Below, piece by piece: positions 34,933 through 43,001 of a stretch of 64,000 nucleotides of DNA; positions within the stretch are counted from its first letter, which is position 1; each line of letters starts with the position of its first letter. Below the pieces are notes generated by a model. It worked only from the letters and a program-made list of their open reading frames with translations. It was not told where the DNA came from and made no database searches. This DNA is from an uncultured Lachnospiraceae bacterium (GTDB lineage: Bacteria; Bacillota; Clostridia; Lachnospirales; Lachnospiraceae). The stretch covers positions 1-64,000 of the forward strand of contig CANRNJ010000001.1 of NCBI GenBank assembly GCA_947631955.1. The letters are read 5' to 3'. The position numbers and the translations under genes are program-made.

Positions 34933-35456
34933 TTAACCTGATCTTCTCTGCGCTCCATCATCTTTAAAATCAATGATTTTCGCCATCTGCTCCGCCGCCC
35001 TGTCAAAACTCGCATGAGTATAAACATTCAGCGTAACGCCTACATCGGAATGTCCCATAACATACTGCAAGGTTTTAATATCCATGCCCGCATTCGCCAT
35101 ATTCGTACAAAACGTGTGCCGGAATACATGAGGCATGATGTGAGGAAGCGGCTTGTCGGGATAAAGTTTCTTATATTTCTTCATCGCCCACCGCATCTCA
35201 TTCTCGATATGCAGCGCAACCTTTGGCTTGTCATCCTTGTCCAACAGAAGAAAACCGCTGTATCCGTCAATCACCGTTTCCGTCTTTAGCCGCTTTCGGC
35301 GGGCAAAAATATTTTTCAGACTTTGACAGACTTCCTCTGTCATCGGAATGAAACGACAGCCGCACTCCGTCTTTGTCTTTTCCACATAATATTTTCCGCC
35401 CCGCTCCCGGACAAGCTGCTTGTCAACACGGATTTTCCGGTTTATGAAATACTTTG
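34933..35456 (-). pseudogene. Tyrosine recombinase, C-terminal catalytic remnant
   Basis: The C-terminal part of a phage-type integrase is readable from about FINRKIRVDKQLVRERG through GCRFIPMTEE, then MPHVFRHTFCTNMANAG (His-x-x-Arg), LQYVMGHSDVGVTL and the catalytic Tyr in LNVYTHASF, to the end. The arm-binding and core-binding domains and the first catalytic arginine are missing, cut at about 35456, 25 bases past the end of the PHP gene. It cannot be active. Its downstream flank is the long-form repeat. Confidence 0.85.
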
Positions 35457-35481
35457 TCCACTATCTTTCATTTATCGGTCT

Positions 35482-36312
35482 TTACAAATGCTGATAAACA
35501 GGCCGCATCTTATCATAGGTACAAAAATAGTGGAAGCCCAAACTTTTTAACAATTGCTTTGCATTTTCTATATAAGCTCCCAACTGTCCGGCGCTATGAC
35601 TGTCACTGCCAATTGTGATAATATCTCCGCCCAATTCTCGATATCGCTTTAATATGTTCACAGAAGGTGTTGCATCTTTTAGTCCGTACCTGTGATAGGA
35701 GGTATTCAGTTCTATCCCTTTTCCATCTTCAATTACAATCCTTAATATCTCAGAAATGATCGGCTCAATTTTTTCAAAGGGATAAACACCATTTTCGTCA
35801 TACCTTGTAATCAAATCCATATGACCGAGTACACTGTAATTTTTGTACATCTGTATTACCTGAAGCATTTCTTCATAGTAACGCTCGTTGTATTCCTGCT
35901 GTGTTCTTCCTTTTTGAAAATCCTGTGTCCAGAATTCCTTGTCTTCCACCTGATGAATAGACAAAATAATAAAATCAAAAGGATATCGGCTAAAAAGTGA
36001 CTCAAATTGTGGAATCGTGTGAACCTGCACGCCAAATTCCATTCCCGCTTTTATTGTGATCTCCCCGCCATATAAACGCCCAAGCCGCGCAATCTCAGCC
36101 ATATAATGGGGATAGTCCACATTGGCAAGAGGTTCGCCATTGCGGTAAAGGCTTTCCCGTCCGCTGTCCCAGTCATCTTTTACACCATAATCAACATGAT
36201 CTGTAATACAGATTTCATCCATATGCAGAGCAATGGCGTCTTTGACCACATCTTCTATCTGGTAGGTGGAATCATCGCTAAATTCTGTATGTACATGATA
36301 GTCTGCAAACAT
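35482..36312 (-). CDS. PHP-domain phosphoesterase (histidinol-phosphatase-like)
   Basis: The 276-residue protein has the PHP start FADYHVHTEFSDDS with metal-binding histidines, then EICITDHVDYG, GMEFGVQV, FIILSIHQVED and the C-terminal GSDSHSAGQLGAY. This is the HisJ-type layout (trinuclear metal site); length and motifs fit histidinol phosphatase. No histidine-biosynthesis gene is nearby, so other phosphate substrates are possible. The ribosome site is GGAGGGGG, seven bases before the ATG. It forms a run with two acetyltransferase genes. Confidence 0.85.
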   Translation of the reverse strand: MFADYHVHTEFSDDSTYQIEDVVKDAIALHMDEICITDHVDYGVKDDWDSGRESLYRNGEPLANVDYPHYMAEIARLGRLYGGEITIKAGMEFGVQVHTIPQFESLFSRYPFDFIILSIHQVEDKEFWTQDFQKGRTQQEYNERYYEEMLQVIQMYKNYSVLGHMDLITRYDENGVYPFEKIEPIISEILRIVIEDGKGIELNTSYHRYGLKDATPSVNILKRYRELGGDIITIGSDSHSAGQLGAYIENAKQLLKSLGFHYFCTYDKMRPVYQHL

Positions 36313-36327
36313 ATTGCCCCCTCCGAT

Positions 36328-36957
36328 TTAAAATTCCATCCTCTCCGCTATGTCGTTCCATGCTTCTTCATCTATTTCCTCATTGCGGAACAATTTTTTC
36401 TTATCCTCGTCCGTAATCTTTCGTATCACTCTGCATGGATTCCCCGCGGCAATATACCAGTCCGGAATATCCTTTGTCACCACGCTGCCTGCTCCAATCA
36501 CCACATTATTGCCGATATTCACTCCCGGACAAACTACTGTGTTACCGCCTATCCACACATTATCACCTATTTTTACCTCTTTGCCATATTCATACATTGA
36601 ATTGCGGGTGACCGGGTGAACCGGATGCCCCGCAGTATAAATAGCCACATTGGGAGCAAGCTGGCAGTTGTCGCCAATCTCTATTTTTGCTACATCCAGC
36701 AATGTGCAGTTATAGTTAGCAAAGAAGTTTTTTCCTACCTCGATATGCTTCCCATAATCACAGTAAAAAGGCGGATTGATAAAAGCGCCTTCCGATTTTC
36801 CCAAAAGCTCTTTAACCGTTTCCGCTATACCTGAAAAATCAGCACGATCCATAAAATTTAATTTCTGCAAAATTCTCCTGCATACTAATTGTTCTTCAAA
36901 AATACTATCATCTGATATATATGCCAACCCGGCATCCCTTCGCTCTCTATTTGTCAC
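36328..36957 (-). CDS. Hexapeptide-repeat sugar O-acetyltransferase
   Basis: The 209-residue protein starts at a GTG at 36957 preceded by GGGAGG, better than the ATG at 36996. It has an N-terminal maltose-acetyltransferase helix set, then left-handed beta-helix repeats (IGDNCQLAPNVAIYTAGHP, VWIGGNTVVCPGVNIG, NNVVIGAGSVVTKDIP). The active-site histidine is in TAGHPVHP. It is typical of the NodL/LacA/Maa group that acetylates sugars with acetyl-CoA. It is 44 bases downstream of a paralogue. Confidence 0.9.
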   Translation of the reverse strand: MTNRERRDAGLAYISDDSIFEEQLVCRRILQKLNFMDRADFSGIAETVKELLGKSEGAFINPPFYCDYGKHIEVGKNFFANYNCTLLDVAKIEIGDNCQLAPNVAIYTAGHPVHPVTRNSMYEYGKEVKIGDNVWIGGNTVVCPGVNIGNNVVIGAGSVVTKDIPDWYIAAGNPCRVIRKITDEDKKKLFRNEEIDEEAWNDIAERMEF

Positions 36958-37001
36958 ATTTTTCCTCCCTATACGCCCAAATTGTTTTGACTTCATTAAA
37001 T

Positions 37002-37604
37002 TTATTCCGGCTGTTCGTCAAAGCGCCTGCCTTTAAAATAGTATTCTTCATCCTGTTCATTGATTTTTCTGTATACTTTGCATGGACTTCCAAATGCTAT
37101 TACATTTGCCGGTATATCCTTTGTCACAACTGACCCTGCCCCGATCACAGAATTTTCTCCAATCGTAACTCCGGGCAAAACAACTACATTTGCCCCGATC
37201 CATACATTATCCTCAATTGTAACCGGAAAGGAATACATACCATCTGCCCGGTGCTTTGGATGAACAGGGTGCCCCGTTGTACATAATGTTACATTAGGAC
37301 CAATAAGAACATTCTTTCCTATCGTTATCTTCCAATCGTCAATTAGTGTCAGATTCATGTTTGCATATGTACCGTCTCCGATTGACACATATTTTCCTAC
37401 CGCTGCTGTAAGCGGAGGCACGATCCATACGTTTTCTCCGACATTTCCAAATATTCCTTTAAGAAGCGCCTCGCGTTCTTTCATATTCTCCGGGGGCAGG
37501 CTGTTAAACTTACTCACAATGCCCTTCGTATGTGCCTGTAAAGCCATGTTTTCTTCGTCATCACCCCAAAGATACCCTTTTTTCATTTTTTCCTGTTCCG
37601 TCAT
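37002..37604 (-). CDS. Hexapeptide-repeat sugar O-acetyltransferase (paralogue)
   Basis: The 200-residue protein starts at the ATG at 37604 after GGAGG. Signatures are MKKGYLWGDDEENMALQAH, CTTGHPVHPKHRA (active His) and VWIGANVVVLPGVTIGENSV, then SVVTKDIPANVIAFGSPC. It shares the fold of the neighbour at 36328, and the two may be an old tandem duplication. It is in the same direction as the MATE gene that precedes it. Confidence 0.9.
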   Translation of the reverse strand: MTEQEKMKKGYLWGDDEENMALQAHTKGIVSKFNSLPPENMKEREALLKGIFGNVGENVWIVPPLTAAVGKYVSIGDGTYANMNLTLIDDWKITIGKNVLIGPNVTLCTTGHPVHPKHRADGMYSFPVTIEDNVWIGANVVVLPGVTIGENSVIGAGSVVTKDIPANVIAFGSPCKVYRKINEQDEEYYFKGRRFDEQPE

Positions 37605-37621
37605 ATCATTCCTCCATTTTG

Positions 37622-38953
37622 TTAAGTTATATTTTTCACCCAGCCATATTTTCTATAATGCCGATACACAGCCGGAAGTTTCACTATTTCATCCAGATTC
37701 AGCACGAAGTATACTCCCACCACAGGAAGCTTCAGAATAAAAGCGCATAAGCATCCGATTGGAACAGTAATGCACCATAATGTCACAATATCACAGAGCA
37801 ATCCGAACTTTGAATCTCCCCCAACCGGGAAAATGCCTCCTATCGTCATGCTGTTTACAGACTTTCCAACAAGGTAACAGGAACATATCAGAAGCATATT
37901 TTTCAGGTAACCCATGGCTGTCGGTGTCAGATTTACAAATTTCATAATGACAGGTGATAAAGCCAATAATACGACGCCTGACAGCAGCCCGCATAGAATG
38001 GATGCCCTCGTCAATACACGTCCTGCTCTTTTTGCTTCGGCAAAATGATTTGCTCCAAGTTCGTTCCCTATGATGATGCTTCCCGCATTTCCAAGACCAA
38101 TGCACAAACATACTACAAGATTTTTGGAAATATTCGCAATGCTGTTTGCCGCTACCGCATCTGTCCCCATATGTCCCATAATTACAGAATACATCGTAAA
38201 ACCGCCGCCCCAGATCAGTTCATTTAATAAGACCGGAGCTGTCTTTTCCCAAAACCGCTTTTCTAAATCTCGATTATGCCCTGGTAAATGAATCTGCGAT
38301 AATCCCATTTTCATGGCTGCATAAACAATGCACCAGACCATCTGGACGGCAGTTGAAACGACAGTCGCCAATGCCGCTCCTTTGATACCCATTGACGGAA
38401 AGCCGAACAGTCCAAAGATGAAGACCGCATTGAGCATAATATTCAGGATAACAGCTACACTTCCGATTGCTGTGCTTAAATTTACAGCGCCGCAATTTTT
38501 CATAAGCGTTAAATGCACTTGTGCAACCGCAGACAGCAGATAAGAGATTCCGACATACTTCAGGTATTCGCTTCCCATTGTGACCAGTTCATGGTCATTT
38601 GTAAAAAAAAGCATGATGGTCTTTGGAAAACACATTGCACCAATCACAAACAAAATTGCCACAGAACATGAAAGCCAAAGGACAAGATGAAATACCCTTG
38701 AAATATTGTCATAATCTTTCTTTCCGTAATACTGCGCAACAAACATATTCTCCCCAATAACGAATGCTGCCATAAAAAGATTGAAAACAAATGTAATCTG
38801 CGATGCCAGGGATACGGCTGACATGGAATTTTGATTTAACCGCCCCAGCATAAATGCGTCACTTGCCCCTACAAGCGCAAGCATAAACTGTTGGAATGAA
38901 ATCGGAAGAACCAACCGAATCAGTTTCTTATGCAAGGTTTCCGTATGTGCCAT
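37622..38953 (-). CDS. MATE-family efflux transporter
   Basis: The 443-residue protein has twelve membrane helices and opens with LHKKLIRLVLPISFQQFMLA, the MATE start, with a conserved QYYGKKDYD after the second helix. It is a cation-coupled drug or metabolite exporter (DinF/NorM superfamily). It starts at 38953 after GGGGAGG. It is transcribed divergently from an AraC regulator across 157 bases, which likely controls it. Confidence 0.9.
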   Translation of the reverse strand: MAHTETLHKKLIRLVLPISFQQFMLALVGASDAFMLGRLNQNSMSAVSLASQITFVFNLFMAAFVIGENMFVAQYYGKKDYDNISRVFHLVLWLSCSVAILFVIGAMCFPKTIMLFFTNDHELVTMGSEYLKYVGISYLLSAVAQVHLTLMKNCGAVNLSTAIGSVAVILNIMLNAVFIFGLFGFPSMGIKGAALATVVSTAVQMVWCIVYAAMKMGLSQIHLPGHNRDLEKRFWEKTAPVLLNELIWGGGFTMYSVIMGHMGTDAVAANSIANISKNLVVCLCIGLGNAGSIIIGNELGANHFAEAKRAGRVLTRASILCGLLSGVVLLALSPVIMKFVNLTPTAMGYLKNMLLICSCYLVGKSVNSMTIGGIFPVGGDSKFGLLCDIVTLWCITVPIGCLCAFILKLPVVGVYFVLNLDEIVKLPAVYRHYRKYGWVKNIT

Positions 38954-39110
38954 ATCATACCTCCCCTTTTTAACAATAACATATCTGCACTTGAAATTCT
39001 TTCAGAATATAGTATAATTTTATAACAATCATCTTTAATCTGGCGATGTATCAGACAATGATACATATCTTTCGTCAGATGGAACAAAGTGTTTTATGGA
39101 GGAGATGCGT

Positions 39111-40013
39111 ATGAATGACAATACTACATATTGTTCTACCTTTAATCTGGATTCTTCTGAAACAGTAGCATATAATAACCCTCTGTTTCCTGCTTATGTA
39201 AGGCATGGCATATTATCCTCTTATCCGGATTACTCTGCTGTCAGCCATTGGCATAAGGATCTGGAATTTATCGTAATTAAAAAGGGCAGTATGACTTACA
39301 ATGTAAACGGGGACTTGATCGATCTGCCGGAAGGAAGCGGCATTATGGTAAACAGCAGGCAATTACACTATGGCTTTTCCCCGGAACATAAGGAATGTGA
39401 ATTTATCTGCATTTTGCTTTCTCCTGAATTGTTATCCGTTAATGAATGGTTTTATCAAAATTATATTGAACCTGTCACAGAAAATGCCTTTTATCCTTAT
39501 CTCTATCTTGGAGGGGAAGAATGGGAAGATGATATTTTGGAAAAATTAGATAAATTATATTCCTCTTTTACTATGCAGACAAAATACGAATTGCCTTATT
39601 TTGCGGTGCTGGGCGAGTTTTTGTCAATCATGAAATTATTATACGATCATTTAGACGTGAAAAACCAGGGATCAGCAAAAACATCGAATGAATTGGCTTC
39701 TTTAAAAAATATGATTACTTATATTGAAGAACATCTGGCACAGCATATCTCACTGGAAAATATCGCTTTATCCGGAGCCTGTTGTAAAAGCAGATGTTCA
39801 TTACTTTTTAAAAAGTATCTTCATGAAACGCCCATGACTTATATTGCCAAGCTGCGTTTACGAAAAAGTCTTGCCACATTATTGAATACTGATAAAAGCA
39901 TTACGGAAATCGCCTATGAGTACGGATTTTGTGGAGCAAGCTATTACTGTGAAACTTTTCAAAAATATTATGGAACTTCTCCGCTAAAGTATAGAAAAAT
40001 GCAATCTGAGTAA
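39111..40013 (+). CDS. AraC-family transcriptional regulator
   Basis: The 300-residue regulator starts at the ATG at 39111, six bases after GGAGGAG. The N-terminal cupin half has SHWHKDLEFIVIKKGSM and MVNSRQLHYGFSP. The C-terminal double helix-turn-helix has ISLENIALSGACCKSRCSLL and SITEIAYEYGFCGASYYCET, ending FQKYYGTSPLKYRKM. The first HTH contains an unusual cysteine pair (ACCKSRC). It is divergent from the MATE exporter, the likely target. Confidence 0.92.
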   Translation: MNDNTTYCSTFNLDSSETVAYNNPLFPAYVRHGILSSYPDYSAVSHWHKDLEFIVIKKGSMTYNVNGDLIDLPEGSGIMVNSRQLHYGFSPEHKECEFICILLSPELLSVNEWFYQNYIEPVTENAFYPYLYLGGEEWEDDILEKLDKLYSSFTMQTKYELPYFAVLGEFLSIMKLLYDHLDVKNQGSAKTSNELASLKNMITYIEEHLAQHISLENIALSGACCKSRCSLLFKKYLHETPMTYIAKLRLRKSLATLLNTDKSITEIAYEYGFCGASYYCETFQKYYGTSPLKYRKMQSE

Positions 40014-40064
40014 CAGAGAGGAAATGATTGCCATTTTATTTTCACTCCCATATAAATGCATCAT

Positions 40065-40109
40065 GGGAAAGTGCATAACTCCATAAGATAGGCAGTTATA
40101 CACTTTTCC
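40065..40109 (+). terminator. Long hairpin after AraC gene
   Basis: GGGAAAGTGCATAACT (40065-40080) pairs with AGTTATACACTTTTCC (40094-40109), a 16-base stem with G-U pairs. It lies 50 bases after the AraC stop. It could be a terminator or a small repeat. No gene lies in 40110-40180. Confidence 0.5.
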
Positions 40110-40183
40110 ACAATGCTGCTACGCCTGCGAAATCCATCTCATTTATTTCTATAACTTTTAGACATTATGTCCAAAAGTGAAAA

Positions 40184-40209
40184 GCCCTGCATATTATTGT
40201 ACGCAGAGC
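40184..40209 (-). terminator. Terminator after small hypothetical gene
   Basis: On the minus strand GCTCTGC pairs with GCAGGGC (one G-U), followed by TTTTCACTTTT. It is 55 bases downstream of the gene that ends at 40264. Confidence 0.6.
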
Positions 40210-40263
40210 CTTTCTAATCTTTTTATCCTCTAAATAGAGCGTTTTCTTTTCGTAAAACCCATT

Positions 40264-40632
40264 TTATAGAGCTATACCTGCCTTTTGTGCGAAATCGGCT
40301 CTTCTCTCGATAAGTTCCGACTGTTTTTCTTTTGTCAGGCTCTTAAATACTCCCTCATAGCCGCCCTCCATCAACGGAGTACCCTTTGCCAGCATATATA
40401 GCTTTGTATTAAGCCATTCCTGCCACAAATCTTCAAACATATCCCTGCTGTCCGTAAATATCACAGCATCTTCAAAACCATGCGGCGGCTTATAATATTG
40501 CAGCTTTACATAACCATATCGTCCTGCATCGACTGCCAAGATATTCTCTATCTCATACAGTTCCACAAACGCATCCGCCACCTTTTGGCACTTTGCCCAT
40601 TCTTCCTCTGTGATATAAACTTGTTTCTCCAT
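40264..40632 (-). CDS. Hypothetical protein, accessory region
   Basis: The 122-residue acidic protein begins MEKQVYITEEEWAKCQKVAD, with helical ends and a central strand region (YGYVKLQYYKPPHGF). It starts after GAGG with 10-base spacing and has its own terminator. No transmembrane segment and no recognised catalytic motif are seen. Similar short proteins occur around integrative elements in Lachnospiraceae, but I cannot assign a function. Confidence 0.6.
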   Translation of the reverse strand: MEKQVYITEEEWAKCQKVADAFVELYEIENILAVDAGRYGYVKLQYYKPPHGFEDAVIFTDSRDMFEDLWQEWLNTKLYMLAKGTPLMEGGYEGVFKSLTKEKQSELIERRADFAQKAGIAL

Positions 40633-40796
40633 ATTGACTTACCTCGTTTCCATACATATTAAGTATAACATTTTTCAGTGTTCCTTATAAGTGCTTCTGT
40701 ATCACACATCTTGAAATGCTATATATGCCATTTTGTACGAAATAGAGGTATGGCTGTCTGCATTTATTATTATGTTACTTTATACCACCTGGAGCA

Positions 40797-41717
40797 TTAT
40801 GCCATGCAGTTCATCACAACACTTATCATCATTTCCTTTTCTTCCGGATCAGACTCCGCAATCATAATCGTAAGCGCAACAAGTGTATGATCATCGATCA
40901 GTTTTTCTCTGTCTCTAAACAAAACTCCGTTTTTATCCAGAAAGTAGAGAAACATTGTAGCAGCTATTCTTTTATTTCCATCCGAAAAGCTATGATTCTT
41001 TGTTACAAAATACAATAGGTTTGCTGCTTTTTCCTCCAATGTCGGATACACATCTTCCCCATCGAAGCTCTGATAAATTGCCCCTATGCTTCCCCTAAAG
41101 GATTCATCCTTTTCATTGCCAAACAGTGAACTCTTGTCCATATATTTCATGGAATCAATAATCTTTCTGCATTCTTCATATGTTAAGACATATATCGCCT
41201 TGTTACCTTTAGGCCGTTTCATATTCTGGTGATCATACGCATCCAACAGTTCCAGTGCCTGACTATATCTTTCCACTACCGACAAAACCTGTTTTGTATC
41301 CAACTTTTCCGATACTCTTTTCATGATCCGTATTACCTCATTTAGCTGATTCATACGGTTATAATTCACAGAATATCCTTTGATTATGTATTCTTTCAAT
41401 ACAGAATTAGCCCAACGCCTGAACTCAACACCCCGCCTTGATTTTACCCGATAACCCACAGAAATAATGACATCCAGAGTATAAAACGGCACCTGTTGTT
41501 TTACTCCATCAACACGCATTTTTTGCGTGTTGTTCTCTCTTTCCACTTCTCCCTCCGAAAATACATTATTTATGTGCTTTCGGATTGTTTTTTCATCTCT
41601 CTCGAACAGTTCTGCCATTTGATTGGCACTGAGCCACACTGTGTCATTCCTGACCGAAACAGGTAATGTTATACTTTTATCCTCTGTTTCAAATATCACA
41701 ATTTCATCTTCCGGCAT
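40797..41717 (-). CDS. RhuM-Doc fusion protein, copy 2
   Basis: The 306-residue protein is identical to the copy at 1336-2256 except for three residues in the last 40 (RE for GQ, and E for K). It has the same RhuM N-terminal domain, the same Doc-type HSFSDGNKR motif and the same start logic (ATG at 41717, GAGGAG 10 bases upstream). The homology covers the gene, its promoter and the 44-bp site. It ends within a few bases of the stop codon, and both copies face the same way. Few substitutions over about 1 kb mean recent duplication or transfer. Confidence 0.85.
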   Translation of the reverse strand: MPEDEIVIFETEDKSITLPVSVRNDTVWLSANQMAELFERDEKTIRKHINNVFSEGEVERENNTQKMRVDGVKQQVPFYTLDVIISVGYRVKSRRGVEFRRWANSVLKEYIIKGYSVNYNRMNQLNEVIRIMKRVSEKLDTKQVLSVVERYSQALELLDAYDHQNMKRPKGNKAIYVLTYEECRKIIDSMKYMDKSSLFGNEKDESFRGSIGAIYQSFDGEDVYPTLEEKAANLLYFVTKNHSFSDGNKRIAATMFLYFLDKNGVLFRDREKLIDDHTLVALTIMIAESDPEEKEMMISVVMNCMA

Positions 41718-41746
41718 ATGCAGCATATCTCCTCGTAACTTATTCA

Positions 41747-41808
41747 GCCCACTTTTATCCCCCACATACATTATAGCACATGCGGGGGATAAATCGGGGA
41801 TAAAATGC
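41747..41808 (-). promoter_or_regulatory. Promoter/operator of RhuM-Doc copy 2
   Basis: Nearly identical to 2286-2347, with TATCCCCC and GGGGGATA arms around TGCTATAAT (minus strand). The stretch after the second arm differs by a few bases (AAATCGGGG against GATCTGGG). Confidence 0.6.
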
Positions 41809-41817
41809 AAGTAGTAT

Positions 41818-41861
41818 CATATCAAAGCTCTTCCCTAAATGGTGTAGTAGTGGTGTAGTAA
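41818..41861 (+). repeat. 44-bp site-like repeat (RhuM-Doc copy 2)
   Basis: CATATCAAAGCTCTTCCCTA followed by two TGGTGTAGTA units (41840-41861). It is close to the copy at 42709-42752, which lies on the far side of the RelE/Phd pair, so that gene pair sits exactly between two sites. Confidence 0.75.
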
Positions 41862-41916
41862 ACGCCTTTTCTCGCCATGAAATAATATATGTACTCCCAA
41901 TCAGGCTTTGCCAAAA

Positions 41917-42246
41917 TCAAATCAGCTTATCCCTATTCTGCCCATTATAGAGAAATCTTCTGACCTCCATAATCAACTCGTCCGGATTATCACTTATTAC
42001 CACATAATAAATAACATAATTATCCACATAAATACGATAATAGGGATACTTACGCTCTCGAATAGAATGATATGGTTCAAAAGATTCTGCCACCGGAAGA
42101 CGCTCCATAATAGCCGCTTCTACTTTATCCAATAAGTCATTTGCCGCCTTTGGATTCCTTAGTACTTCGGCAATATAAGTAATCTTCTCATCGAGATCCT
42201 CGTAAAAAAGCGGCAGATAACTCAATCTGTACTTTTTACTGAGCAT
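41917..42246 (-). CDS. RelE/ParE-family toxin
   Basis: The 109-residue protein has a RelE/ParE fold: YRLSYLPLFYEDLDEKITYI, then ANDLLDKVEAAIMERLP, SIRERKYPYYRIYVDNYVIYYVV and EVRRFLYNGQNRDKLI at the end. The ATG overlaps the antitoxin reading frame by 11 bases, so antitoxin comes first. ParE-type toxins target gyrase and RelE-type toxins cleave mRNA; the sequence does not decide which. It lies between two 44-bp sites. Confidence 0.9.
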   Translation of the reverse strand: MLSKKYRLSYLPLFYEDLDEKITYIAEVLRNPKAANDLLDKVEAAIMERLPVAESFEPYHSIRERKYPYYRIYVDNYVIYYVVISDNPDELIMEVRRFLYNGQNRDKLI

Positions 42247-42496
42247 TTACTTTCCCCCGCAATTTTCCAAAAACTTCCTCGTGGCTCATCCTCGTTGCAT
42301 CCTCTGCCGCAAGTCTGTCCGCTTTATCCAATGCAGCTTCTACCCCATCTGTCAGCCTTGCATATTCCTCCAGGCTAAGTACCACCATTGCACCATATCC
42401 GTTTTTCGTCAAATATACAGGTTCACCCGTATTTACAATCTTCTCAATATCTGGAAACTTATTTCTTAAATCGGAAACAGGTCTGATCTGCAGCAT
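42236..42496 (-). CDS. Phd/YefM-family antitoxin
   Basis: The 86-residue antitoxin has an N-terminal Phd DNA-binding fold (IRPVSDLRNKFPDIEKIV, GEPVYLTKNGYGAMVVLSLE) and a C-terminal toxin-binding helix region (ALDKADRLAAEDATRMSHEE). It represses its own operon and neutralises the toxin at 41917-42246. A decayed homologue of its first 30 residues with matching flanks lies at 33004-33215, so this cassette type has been inserted at least twice. Confidence 0.9.
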   Translation of the reverse strand: MLQIRPVSDLRNKFPDIEKIVNTGEPVYLTKNGYGAMVVLSLEEYARLTDGVEAALDKADRLAAEDATRMSHEEVFGKLRGKVNAQ

Positions 42497-42630
42497 ACGC
42501 TTTCACTCCTTATCAAAATTTTATCTAAATTATATCATTTCCTTCATTTTACTCTACTATACCGCAAAAAGCAACGGTTATTGCAGATATTTCTTGTTTC
42601 TAAATCATAATAGCATCGGAGAAAAAAGGG

Positions 42631-42672
42631 GCTTTCCTTAAAGCAAAATGAGCAGCTCTTATAAGGAAAGCT
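42631..42672. promoter_or_regulatory. Inverted repeat upstream of antitoxin
   Basis: GCTTTCCTTA and TAAGGAAAGC form a perfect 10-bp inverted repeat with a 22-base loop, between the 44-bp site and the antitoxin gene. It is absent from the decayed copy at 33 kb as far as can be aligned. It may be an operator or a short hairpin of an upstream transcript. Confidence 0.45.
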
Positions 42673-42708
42673 ACCCGCACAAACCAACATATTAACTGTA
42701 AACTTTGT

Positions 42709-42752
42709 CATATCAAAGCTCATCCCCAAATGGTATAGTAGTGGTGTAGCAA
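42709..42752 (+). repeat. 44-bp site-like repeat between integrase remnant and RelE/Phd
   Basis: CATATCAAAGCTCATCCCCA followed by TGGTATAGTAG and TGGTGTAGCAA. It lies 25 bases beyond the stop codon of an integrase C-terminal remnant. Attachment sites of tyrosine recombinases are commonly located just past the integrase gene. Confidence 0.7.
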
Positions 42753-42777
42753 ACTTAAAATACTACCACCATACTTG

Positions 42778-42983
42778 TTACTTATTCAACAGTAAAGTTC
42801 CCGTCTTTTTCATTTCAGGGGACTGGCGAAACTGTGGAATTTTCACCATCTGCCCCGCAACGTGTGCGTATTTTGCCTGGGTGCAAACATTAAGTGTAAA
42901 TCGGACATTCTAGCCCAGTTCATCCCGGAACAGATTACCGGCACTTTCTTGAAGAAGTATATTTTCGGAATTATCGCAGCTCA
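42778..42983 (-). pseudogene. Tyrosine recombinase C-terminal scrap
   Basis: In one frame: NVRFTLNVCTQAKYAHVAGQ, then MVKIPQF and the end LLLNK, preceded by ELG and a TAG where the family has a histidine (LGHS). This is the catalytic-Tyr end of an integrase, although the Tyr of LNVYTH is Cys here. The region just upstream (MSCDNSENILLQ) has its own GGG-type ribosome site and may belong to another small frame. It is inactive. Confidence 0.65.
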
Positions 42984-43001
42984 TATTTTTTCCCTTTGTT
43001 T

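Noticed and set aside
40797-41717. Assembly artefact as the cause of the second RhuM-Doc copy
   Set aside because: Flanks differ on both sides and several bases differ between copies, so it is not a collapsed or repeated read; still, this could be checked by long reads.
42544-42729. A small Cys-rich minus-strand protein in the RelE/Phd upstream region
   Set aside because: The frame coincides with the inverted repeat and the decayed copy at 33 kb does not preserve it.
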